Positions 1 through 5,096 of a stretch of DNA of 7,230 bases are shown here, one piece after another (position 1 is the stretch's first letter; each line of letters starts with the position of its first letter). The DNA lies in contig JAOABT010000248.1 in the NCBI GenBank assembly GCA_026418215.1, positions 1-7,230 on the forward strand, written 5' to 3'. The stretch comes from Clostridia bacterium (GTDB lineage: Bacteria; Bacillota; Clostridia; DSM-8532). A program made the position numbers and the translations under genes. Below the pieces are notes generated by a model. The model worked only from the letters and a program-made list of their open reading frames with translations, was not told the DNA's origin and searched no databases.

Positions 1-189
1 GATGCGGGCGACATCAAGACGCATAAGGTAAGTTCGGGAGAGAGCATCAACTCGATTACCAGAAAGTATTACGGCGATACAACACTTGTTGACAAGCTCT
101 GCAAGTACAACAACATTACAGATCCCAATAAGATCAAAATTGGTCAGGTTATTAAGATTCCTCCTAAGGAAGTTTTAACGGCACAGTAA
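1..189 (+). CDS. C-terminal fragment of a LysM-domain protein (5' end outside window)
   Basis: The reading frame is open from base 1 and ends at TAA 187-189, giving 62 visible residues. These read as one LysM domain, the fold that binds N-acetylglucosamine chains of peptidoglycan or spore cortex. Seen directly: the HKVSSGESINSITRKYYGD opening, then the central NNITDPNKIKIGQVIKIP segment, which match the usual start (x-V-x-x-G-D-S-hydrophobic) and end (N-x-hydrophobic-x-P-x-x-hydrophobic-x-x-G-x-x-hydrophobic-x-hydrophobic-P) of LysM. Only seven residues follow the IPP, so the domain is at the extreme C-terminus. The first part of the protein is missing, so whether it is a hydrolase, a spore coat or envelope protein, or a small BON/LysM-type protein cannot be told. 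A strong terminator follows 13 bases after the stop, so it is the last gene of its transcript. Confidence 0.85.
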   Translation, partial: DAGDIKTHKVSSGESINSITRKYYGDTTLVDKLCKYNNITDPNKIKIGQVIKIPPKEVLTAQ

Positions 190-202
190 CAGATAGCAAT
201 AA

Positions 203-239
203 AAACGGTATGCTTCACCGAAGCATACCGTTTCTTTTT
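203..239 (+). terminator. Intrinsic terminator, probably bidirectional
   Basis: A perfect 13-bp stem has arms 203-215 (AAACGGTATGCTT) and 221-233 and a 5-base loop, where C216 and G220 can also pair. It is followed on the plus strand by TTTCTTTTT. This ends the LysM gene. The A-run on the left side gives GTTTTTATTG on the minus strand, so the same hairpin can also stop transcripts arriving from the convergent phosphoglycerate mutase-family gene, about 220 bases away. Confidence 0.9.
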
Positions 240-462
240 GTGACATTGTTAATTTGTGCATGTCTACTTTTTAAGATTGATATTTATATTGGTTTATTCC
301 TATACGCTTTATTAAGCTACATAACCATTTTTACAAACGTTCCCGATAGGTTTACGATCCTTTAATAGAAGCTTATCAGAAACATGGGCTCCTTCAAATC
401 CTTTTTGGTTACAAGAGGCTCAGTGGTAACGGTGATCGTCATGAACTGAGTATTGATTCCCC

Positions 463-1674
463 TTACAGCTCTAGGAACCTGTCCATCAAAAGATGCCCCT
501 GCTCCACAACAAGTCCTGTGCCTTTGGCGTAGTTTTCGGTATAAACAGCCTGGTCATCCTTTGTCTCGCTTACTCGGCTATCGTAGATTAAGAACGGAAC
601 GGGGTCGGCACAATGGGTCTTGATAGCGATGGGTGTGGGATGATCGGGCAGAATCATCAAACGATAGTCATCAATCTCTTTCAGGCCTTGAAGGAGCGGT
701 GCCACAACCTCGGAGTCGATAAGCTCAATGGCGCGGACCTTGTCCTCCAATTGCCCCTGATGGCCGCATTCGTCGGGCGCCTCGATGTGAACGTAGACAA
801 AATCCCTGCCTTCGCGGAGTTCTTTCAGGGCCGCTTCAGCCTTGCCCTTGAAGTTGGTATGAATGTTGCCGGTAGCACCCGGTACATCCACTGATTTCAT
901 GCCGGATGCAATGCCGATTCCCTTAATAAGGTCAACGGCAGAAATGACGGAGCCGCAAAGCCCATATTTCTCTATAAACAGAGGCACCGACGGCTTTTTA
1001 CCCTGGCCCCACAGCCAAATGGAGATCGCCGGGTTTAAGCCGCGTTCCTTGCGTTTCTGGTTAATAGGATGATCCCTAAGGATAGCCACGCTTTTTTTCA
1101 TAAGCTCAAGGGCCAATTCGCCGCCCGGGCCTTTGGGAAGATAATCCCCGATATATTTGCCCGAAATATCGTGAGGTGGTGTGAGCTTGATATCCAGAGA
1201 CCCGTCCTTCCAGATCAGGCAATGCCTGTAGCTAATGCCGGGATAGAAGGATATGCCCTCACGGTTTAAAGCCTTTGCCACATCTTCCATGAGCTGAGTG
1301 GATTCTTGGGTTGTAATTTCGCCCGAGCTGTAGTCCACCATGGTCTTTTTGGCAAAATCCTCTTCATCACTCAGGGTAACCAGGTTGCAGCGTAGAGCCG
1401 TATCGTCCTCACCGAGCTTCAAACCCATGCTGATGGCTTCCAGCGGAGAACGGCCCGTATAGTAGGTTTTAGGATCAAATCCAAACACAGAGAGATTGGC
1501 GACATCGCTGCCCGCAGGCATGCCTTGAGGAACCGTTTTGACAAGCCCAAGTGTTGCGCAGCGGCTTAGTGCATCAATAGCCGGTTTTTTTGCCGCCTCA
1601 AGCGGTGTTTTCCCGTTAAGCTTTTCAATAGGCCAGTCGGCCATTCCGTCTCCCAAAACGACAATGTATTTCAT
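463..1674 (-). CDS. apgM: Cofactor-independent phosphoglycerate mutase, apgM type (possible homoserine kinase branch)
   Basis: A 403-residue alkaline-phosphatase-superfamily enzyme expected to interconvert 3- and 2-phosphoglycerate in the cytoplasm without 2,3-bisphosphoglycerate, using a metal pair and a serine nucleophile. Visible signatures are VVLGDGMADWP at the N-terminus (metal-binding Asp9), GSDVANLSVFG (candidate nucleophile Ser62), EAPDECGHQG at 298-307 (Asp301, His305), LPDHPTP at 342-348 (Asp344, His345) and KTHCADPVP at 352-360 (His354). Length fits the archaeal-type family of about 400 residues. The frame is open up to an ATG at 1740, but the ATG at 1672-1674 is chosen because an AGGGGGC ribosome site lies just before it and MKYIVVLGDGM is the canonical start. 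The gene stands alone behind an extended -10 promoter. One branch of this family has been proposed to be homoserine kinase. With no threonine genes nearby, the sequence does not separate the two roles. Confidence 0.88.
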   Translation of the reverse strand: MKYIVVLGDGMADWPIEKLNGKTPLEAAKKPAIDALSRCATLGLVKTVPQGMPAGSDVANLSVFGFDPKTYYTGRSPLEAISMGLKLGEDDTALRCNLVTLSDEEDFAKKTMVDYSSGEITTQESTQLMEDVAKALNREGISFYPGISYRHCLIWKDGSLDIKLTPPHDISGKYIGDYLPKGPGGELALELMKKSVAILRDHPINQKRKERGLNPAISIWLWGQGKKPSVPLFIEKYGLCGSVISAVDLIKGIGIASGMKSVDVPGATGNIHTNFKGKAEAALKELREGRDFVYVHIEAPDECGHQGQLEDKVRAIELIDSEVVAPLLQGLKEIDDYRLMILPDHPTPIAIKTHCADPVPFLIYDSRVSETKDDQAVYTENYAKGTGLVVEQGHLLMDRFLEL

Positions 1675-1752
1675 AGAGCCCCCTGAAGCGTTTGTTTTCC
1701 ATCTACAGCTTGTATGAACATATAAAAATGAATAACGCATCTGTTATGCTAG

Positions 1753-1782
1753 ATTATAGCAGAAACTATTCGGACCATGCAA
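1753..1782 (-). promoter_or_regulatory. Promoter for the apgM-type gene
   Basis: On the minus strand TATAAT (plus-strand bases 1753-1758) is preceded by TGC, forming an extended -10. A weak -35 TTGCAT (1777-1782) lies 18 bases upstream. Transcription should start near 1746, leaving a leader of about 70 bases before the ATG at 1674. That argues against the longer reading frame starting at 1740. Confidence 0.7.
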
Positions 1783-1806
1783 TCAAAGTGGTGTAGCCTG
1801 TTGGGC

Positions 1807-1838
1807 AACAAAAAAGCTGCTCGATTAAAGCAGCTTTT
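1807..1838 (-). terminator. Intrinsic terminator after the OadG-like gene
   Basis: Arms 1812-1820 (AAAAGCTGC) and 1830-1838 form a perfect 9-bp stem with a 9-base loop. On the minus strand the hairpin ends in a run of six T followed by GTTG, 12 bases past the stop codon of the 91-residue gene. It separates that gene from the apgM promoter just beyond it. Confidence 0.85.
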
Positions 1839-1850
1839 GGAACATATTTC

Positions 1851-2126
1851 TTATAGTTTGGACATGATGTACTCATCGCGGCCGGCAGTATTCCAAACGG
1901 GAGAATTTCTGCCAATTCGGCGGATGGATTTAATGCGAAGCTCACTTGAGGCCTCGTTTGACATCATATGCATAAGAGCAGCCATAATGACCGCAACCAA
2001 TTCACCGGGATCTTTTTCTTCCCGAGGCTGGAGCGCCGCGGCACTTTCGCTTCTGGAAACATTTTCTCTAACGGCTTCCCCATTCTCGCCTTTGCCTGAG
2101 CCGAAAATCTTTGATAACAATGACAT
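1851..2126 (-). CDS. Small soluble protein resembling the C-terminal region of OadG (sodium-pump decarboxylase gamma subunit)
   Basis: A 91-residue protein. Residues 1-40 are a charged, low-complexity linker (MSLLSKIFGSGKGENG, then Glu/Arg/Ser-rich). Residues 41-91 resemble the tail of OadG-family gamma subunits: a hydrophobic ELVAVIMAALMHMM stretch, then SIRRIGRNSPVW and AGRDEYIMSKL, like the S-I-R-R-hydrophobic...W-x-x-x-G-R-x-E...M pattern of that family. Full OadG proteins carry an N-terminal membrane helix that anchors the decarboxylase pump. None is seen here, so the protein is probably cytoplasmic. No decarboxylase alpha, beta or biotin-carrier gene lies nearby. The start is secure: GGAGGTGG lies 7 bases before the ATG at 2124-2126. 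It has its own promoter and terminator. Family assignment is from remembered pattern, and the role is unknown. Confidence 0.75.
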   Translation of the reverse strand: MSLLSKIFGSGKGENGEAVRENVSRSESAAALQPREEKDPGELVAVIMAALMHMMSNEASSELRIKSIRRIGRNSPVWNTAGRDEYIMSKL

Positions 2127-2173
2127 GATTCATCCACCTCCAAGGTTGGTTCACGCTTATCTTGTCCTGTTAA

Positions 2174-2202
2174 AAATAACACAATACATGGGCTTAAGTC
2201 AA
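2174..2202 (-). promoter_or_regulatory. Promoter for the OadG-like gene
   Basis: On the minus strand a near-consensus -35 TTGACT (plus bases 2197-2202) is followed after 17 bases by a poor -10 TTATTT (2174-2179). The -35 lies only six bases from the palindrome at 2209-2231, so a regulator bound there could act on this promoter. The weak -10 makes the call tentative. Confidence 0.5.
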
Positions 2203-2208
2203 TAACTG

Positions 2209-2231
2209 ATATTAGTATCTGCTACTAATAT
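2209..2231. promoter_or_regulatory. Palindrome in the divergent control region (candidate operator)
   Basis: A perfect inverted repeat with 9-base arms ATATTAGTA (2209-2217) and TACTAATAT (2223-2231) separated by TCTGC. It sits between the -35 elements of two divergent promoters: 6 bases upstream of the minus-strand one and about 20 bases upstream of the plus-strand one. It has no U-tract and is AT-rich, so it fits a binding site for a dimeric regulator better than a terminator. The regulator is not identified. Confidence 0.55.
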
Positions 2232-2251
2232 GAGATTATCCCATCAAAACA

Positions 2252-2279
2252 TTGCGAAATTTGTTTGTTTTGCTATAAT
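2252..2279 (+). promoter_or_regulatory. Extended -10 promoter for the DUF1858 gene
   Basis: Perfect TATAAT at 2274-2279 preceded by TGC (extended -10), with a TTGCGA -35 candidate at 2252-2257 and a 16-base spacer. Start of transcription is expected near 2286, giving a leader of about 45 bases. Confidence 0.75.
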
Positions 2280-2329
2280 GAAAGGTGGACAAGCTCTGAA
2301 TTGACAATGAAAAGGTGGGGAGGATCAAG

Positions 2330-2530
2330 ATGGGAAAGATCACTAAGGATACAATTATTATGGACGTCCTGATGATGGATAGGGCAACAGCTCCTATTTT
2401 CATAAAGCACGGTATGCATTGCCTCGGATGCCCTTCTGCTTCGGGCGAAAGCATTGTTGACGCCTGTTCCGTTCACGGAATTGACGCCGATAAGCTTGTT
2501 GAAGACTTGAACGCTTTTTTTGAAAAATAA
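2330..2530 (+). CDS. DUF1858-domain protein (hybrid-cluster-associated redox disulfide family)
   Basis: A 66-residue protein that is entirely one DUF1858 domain. The usual pattern is visible: KITKDTIIMDVLMMD, then a helix ending in APIFIKHGMHCLGCPSA, with the CxxC pair of the family, then a C-terminal ESIVDACSVHGIDADKLVEDLN helix pair. The family is often found beside or fused to hybrid-cluster (prismane) proteins and is thought to carry a redox-active disulfide; its precise reaction is not established. Here no hybrid-cluster gene is in view. A start five codons upstream at 2315 is possible, but GGGGAGG ending at 2323 places the ribosome on the ATG at 2330. It is monocistronic, between its own promoter and terminator. 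Confidence 0.85.
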   Translation: MGKITKDTIIMDVLMMDRATAPIFIKHGMHCLGCPSASGESIVDACSVHGIDADKLVEDLNAFFEK

Positions 2531-2539
2531 ATCACCATG

Positions 2540-2574
2540 AAATGAGCCGCCTTGAAGGGCGGTTCATTTTTTTT
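2540..2574 (+). terminator. Intrinsic terminator after the DUF1858 gene
   Basis: A 12-bp stem (arms 2540-2551 and 2558-2569, one G-U pair) has a GCCGCC/GGCGG core and a 6-base loop. It runs into eight or more T. It lies 10 bases past the stop codon and insulates the gene from the following operon. Confidence 0.93.
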
Positions 2575-2591
2575 GTGAGCTATTGTATAAT
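2563..2591 (+). promoter_or_regulatory. Promoter of the five-gene hydrogenase-like sensor operon
   Basis: Perfect TATAAT at 2586-2591. A weak -35 match TTCATT at 2563-2568 with a 17-base spacer falls inside the 3' arm of the preceding terminator, so terminator and promoter share bases. Transcription should begin near 2598, immediately before the inverted repeat at 2601-2617. The -10 is convincing, the -35 is not. Confidence 0.6.
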
Positions 2592-2600
2592 AAAAGGGTC

Positions 2601-2617
2601 TAATGGACTTACCATTA
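2601..2617. promoter_or_regulatory. Inverted repeat at the operon start site (candidate operator)
   Basis: TAATGG (2601-2606) and CCATTA (2612-2617) are perfect 6-base arms around ACTTA. The element begins about 10 bases after the -10 and ends 6 bases before the ribosome site of the first gene, where a bound repressor would block initiation. No U-tract follows. It is unlike the palindrome at 2209-2231, so a different regulator is implied if it is real. Confidence 0.4.
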
Positions 2618-2633
2618 ACAGATGAGGTGACAT

Positions 2634-2981
2634 ATGAGACTAGAGGAAATTGCCGAACTCCTCAAGGCTGAGGTCTTTACACAAAACCATCCCCAAGACC
2701 TTGATATCTTGTCCGCCTGCAGTGCCGATCTCATGAGTGATGTCATGGCCTATTCAAAGGAAAATGCCATGCTTTTAACGGGGCTCATCAACCCCCAGGT
2801 TGTCAGAACAGCTGAGATGATGGATATCAAGGTTATTGTTTTTGTGAGGGGGAAAAAGCCGCAAACGACAATGATTGAGCTGGCTGAAGAGAAGGGGATA
2901 GCCCTCCTGGCCACCGAATATCCTTTGTTTATCGCTAGCGGCAAGCTTTATGAGAAGGGAATCCACGGGCGTGGTGAATAG
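2634..2981 (+). CDS. DRTGG-domain protein, first of two in the operon
   Basis: A 115-residue soluble protein that is a single DRTGG domain, a small alpha/beta fold known in CBS-domain pyrophosphatases and in phosphotransacetylase- and BioD-like proteins, of uncertain ligand. Seen: an N-terminal helix MRLEEIAELLKAEVFT, the CSADLMSDVMAY segment typical of this subgroup, a strand MLLTG, then NPQVVRTAEMMDIKVIVFVRGKKP and a C-terminal EEKGIALLATEYPLF. The literal DRTGG string is not present. The second DRTGG protein in this operon has the same layout with low identity, so the two look like old paralogues that may pair. GAGGTGA lies 3 bases before the ATG. The next gene starts two bases after this stop, so translation is probably coupled. 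Related clostridial clusters carry such genes next to iron-only hydrogenases. The role is inferred to be regulatory. Confidence 0.8.
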   Translation: MRLEEIAELLKAEVFTQNHPQDLDILSACSADLMSDVMAYSKENAMLLTGLINPQVVRTAEMMDIKVIVFVRGKKPQTTMIELAEEKGIALLATEYPLFIASGKLYEKGIHGRGE

Positions 2982-2983
2982 GC

Positions 2984-3415
2984 ATGAACAATATTATCAT
3001 CAGGGACTATGTCATACCGGCCAATGATTTTACAGTAGCAGGCGAAGCTTCAAGCAGCGTGAGAAAAATACTGACTCAGCTTGGGGTGGCGCCCTTTGCC
3101 GTCAAGCGTACCTCTATTGCCATGTATGAAGCGGAAATCAATGCTGTCATTCATGGGCGCGGCGGCAACGCCCATGTTGAAATAGACGGAAACAAGGTCT
3201 ACATCCAGATTTCAGACAGCGGCCCCGGTATTGCCGATATTGAGCTGGCCATGCAGGAGGGATATTCCACAGCCCCTGACAGCATCCGTGAAATGGGCTT
3301 TGGAGCTGGTATGGGCCTACCCAATATAAAGAAGCACTCGGATATTTTTAAAATCGATACCCAAATTGGAAAAGGAACCACCGTTCATATCACGGTCTTC
3401 TTCAACGCAGTTTAG
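2984..3415 (+). CDS. GHKL-type ATP-binding protein (anti-sigma / serine kinase-like)
   Basis: A 143-residue stand-alone HATPase_c domain, like RsbW, RsbT and SpoIIAB, which bind ATP and phosphorylate or sequester partner proteins. The boxes are visible: N-box YEAEINAVIHG at 48-58 (Glu49, Glu51, Asn53), G1 box DSGPGI at 78-83 (Asp78), G2 box GFGAGMGLPNIKK at 105-117, and GKGTTVHITV at 129-138. There is no dimerisation/phosphoacceptor histidine domain and no membrane segment, so it is not a complete histidine kinase. The ribosome site is weak (AATAGG), but the gene begins two bases after the upstream stop, which points to coupling. It sits directly before the hydrogenase-like protein, so it is the likely signalling partner. 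No sigma factor or STAS-domain target gene is in the window, so its substrate is unknown. Confidence 0.85.
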   Translation: MNNIIIRDYVIPANDFTVAGEASSSVRKILTQLGVAPFAVKRTSIAMYEAEINAVIHGRGGNAHVEIDGNKVYIQISDSGPGIADIELAMQEGYSTAPDSIREMGFGAGMGLPNIKKHSDIFKIDTQIGKGTTVHITVFFNAV

Positions 3416-3430
3416 GAAAGGGTTTTTACC

Positions 3431-4729
3431 ATGGAGCAGGCATATTTTCATTCGGTTACGCTCGATCAGGAAAAATGCAAAGGCTGCACCAACTGCATCA
3501 AACACTGTCCCACCGAGGCCATTCGCGTCAGAGGCGGAAAGGCCGCCATTATTAAGGAGCGGTGCATTGACTGCGGAGAATGTCTCCGCGTCTGTCCTTA
3601 TCACGCTAAAAAAGCGGTTACCGACACTCTGGAGTGTCTGTCCGCGTTCAAATATAAAATTGCCCTCCCTGCGCCTTCCATGTACGGGCAGTTTGGGCCT
3701 TCCTTTTCAAGAGAGCGCATTATTGCGGCCCTTAAGAAACTGGGCTTTGATGATGTCTACGAGGTTGCTCGAGCAGCCGAAATTGTCACCCACGCTTCAG
3801 AATATTATATGAAAAACAAAGCCATTCGAAAGCCGGTTATTTCGTCGGCCTGCCCGGCGGTGGTCAGGCTTATTCAGGTGCGTTTTCCGAACCTGATTGA
3901 CAATCTTATCCGCATCGATTCACCCATGGAGATTGCGGCTGTCCTCTCAAAGCAGGAGGCCCACGAAAAGACAGGTATTCCCATCGAAGACATGGGTGTG
4001 TTCTTCATCTCACCGTGTGCGGCAAAGGTCACCAGTGTCAAAGCGCCCTATGAAAACAAGATCTCCCACGTCGACCGTGTCCTTGCTATGAAGGATGTTT
4101 TTCTGCCCTTACTTGAGATCATGAAAAAGCAAAAGGGCAAAATACAGGAAGAATTCTCACTTTCCAGCGCTATTGGCGTAGCTTGGGCCGGAACCGGAGG
4201 CGAAAGCGCTGCCCTTGGTGAGGGGAGAAGAATCGCCGTTCATGGCATAAAGAATATTAATGACATATTGGAGCAGGCTGTTCAGGAAAGCTTGGACAAT
4301 ATTGATTTCATCGAGGCGTTGGCCTGTCCTGAGGGCTGTCTCGGCGGCCCCTTGACGGTTGAAAACCCGTTTATTGCAAAGGTTAACCTTCAAAATGAGG
4401 TCGAAAAGATCAAAAAGAACCGTGAGCACAAGGTTCAGAGCGTTGAAAATGTTGATGAATTCATATGGAAATCTACGGTGGAATACCGCCCCATTATGAA
4501 GCTTGACGATGATATGGTGAAGGCCCTTGAGAAAATGCAGATGATTGATGATCTCACAGAAGGCCTTCCGGGGCTGGACTGCGGCGCTTGCGGAGCTCCT
4601 AGCTGCAGGGCTTTGGCAGAGGATATTGTCAGAGAATATGCCAAGGAAACCGATTGTATCTTCAAGCTGCGTGAAAAAGTAAGCGATATTGCTAATCAGC
4701 TACATCAAATCGAGGAGCTTAAGGGATAA
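3431..4729 (+). CDS. [FeFe]-hydrogenase-like iron-sulfur protein, putative sensory type
   Basis: A 432-residue cytoplasmic protein. Domain order: two [4Fe-4S] ferredoxin motifs (Cys16/19/22/26-Pro and Cys45/48/51/55-Pro); the iron-only hydrogenase large-subunit domain, about 70-350; and a third Fe-S domain with Cys384-x2-Cys387-x4-Cys392-x16-Cys409, followed by a short helical tail. H-cluster motifs are altered. L1 reads SSACPAVV (Cys141 kept, Ala140 where catalytic enzymes have the proton-relay Cys). L2 reads SPCAAKVTS (Cys196 and Lys199 kept, Ser194 for Met, Ser202 for Glu). L3 reads EALACPEGCLGGP (Cys299 and Cys303 kept, Leu297 for Met). All four presumed cubane ligands remain, so an H-cluster may bind. 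Loss of the relay cysteine to Ala is known from the putative sensory enzyme of Thermotoga maritima. No PAS domain is present, unlike many group C proteins. AGGAAAGGG precedes the ATG. Inferred role: H2 or redox sensor feeding the GHKL protein. Confidence 0.87.
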   Translation: MEQAYFHSVTLDQEKCKGCTNCIKHCPTEAIRVRGGKAAIIKERCIDCGECLRVCPYHAKKAVTDTLECLSAFKYKIALPAPSMYGQFGPSFSRERIIAALKKLGFDDVYEVARAAEIVTHASEYYMKNKAIRKPVISSACPAVVRLIQVRFPNLIDNLIRIDSPMEIAAVLSKQEAHEKTGIPIEDMGVFFISPCAAKVTSVKAPYENKISHVDRVLAMKDVFLPLLEIMKKQKGKIQEEFSLSSAIGVAWAGTGGESAALGEGRRIAVHGIKNINDILEQAVQESLDNIDFIEALACPEGCLGGPLTVENPFIAKVNLQNEVEKIKKNREHKVQSVENVDEFIWKSTVEYRPIMKLDDDMVKALEKMQMIDDLTEGLPGLDCGACGAPSCRALAEDIVREYAKETDCIFKLREKVSDIANQLHQIEELKG

Positions 4730-4751
4730 AGTTAAGAAATGAGGTTTTAAC

Positions 4752-5096
4752 ATGACTGTTGACGAACTGGTTCAAAAACTGGGCTACAAGATTATAACAG
4801 GAGAACCGGGGCATCTTAAGAGCCAGGTTACGGGCGTCTATACCTGTGACCTGTTAAGCCATGCCATGGCTAAGCTCAATCAAGGAGAGCTCTGGATCAC
4901 GGTTCATACCAATCTGAATGTCATTGCAGTGGCTTCCTTGTCAGATGTTTCCTGCGTGCTTATACCAGAGGATATCCTCATCGAGGAGCAAACCCTGGAG
5001 AGAGCCAGGGAAAAAGGCGTCATCATACTGGCAAGCCCCTTAAGCGCGGCTCGAATCTGTCACGAGGTGTTGTCTGCGCTGGAAGACGCTTCATGA
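4752..5096 (+). CDS. DRTGG-domain protein, second of two in the operon
   Basis: A 114-residue single-domain DRTGG protein. Seen: MTVDELVQKLGYKIITG, the TGVYTCDLLSHAMAK segment (matching CSADLMSDVMAY in the first copy), a strand ELWITVHTNLNVIAVASLSDVSCVLI, and a closing EKGVIILASPLSAARICHEV. It is closer to the general DRTGG pattern than the first copy, with the G-x-Y-x-C-D-L-L-S run and the N-x-N-V-x-A-V-A run. A ligand such as a nucleotide is plausible from related domain contexts but not shown. GAGGT lies 6 bases before the ATG. The gene is 22 bases after the hydrogenase-like gene, and its stop overlaps the start of the PHP gene by four bases (ATGA), so the DRTGG and PHP products are probably made together. 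Confidence 0.82.
   Translation: MTVDELVQKLGYKIITGEPGHLKSQVTGVYTCDLLSHAMAKLNQGELWITVHTNLNVIAVASLSDVSCVLIPEDILIEEQTLERAREKGVIILASPLSAARICHEVLSALEDAS

Noticed and set aside
362..442. A 26-codon minus-strand frame (ATG at 440-442, stop at 362-364) just after the apgM stop, with protein-like composition (MTITVTTEPLVTKKDL).
   Set aside because: The frame is short, the nearest AAGGGG is too far from the ATG, and no known family is recognised. The apgM gene ends with its normal GHLLMDRFLEL tail, so a frameshifted extension is not needed.
419..450. Inverted repeat CTCAGT / ACTGAG after the apgM stop as a possible terminator.
   Set aside because: Only six base pairs around a 20-base loop with no U-tract on the minus strand. 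The hairpin at 203-233 is a far better stop for that transcript.
1675..1740. Upstream start for the apgM-type protein at 1740, adding 22 residues.
   Set aside because: No ribosome site, the ATG lies only about six bases from the predicted transcription start, and the added residues have no family match. The inner ATG has a strong ribosome site and the canonical N-terminus.
1777..2205. A 142-codon plus-strand open frame opposite the OadG-like gene.
   Set aside because: It covers a terminator and a promoter of the minus-strand gene, has no ribosome site, and its residues show no family. The minus-strand gene has GGAGGTGG and a family-like tail.
3366..3812. A 148-codon plus-strand frame overlapping the GHKL and hydrogenase-like genes.
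   Set aside because: It is the shifted frame of two genes with clear cysteine motifs and GHKL boxes; its own translation is Ser/Arg/Leu-rich with no family.
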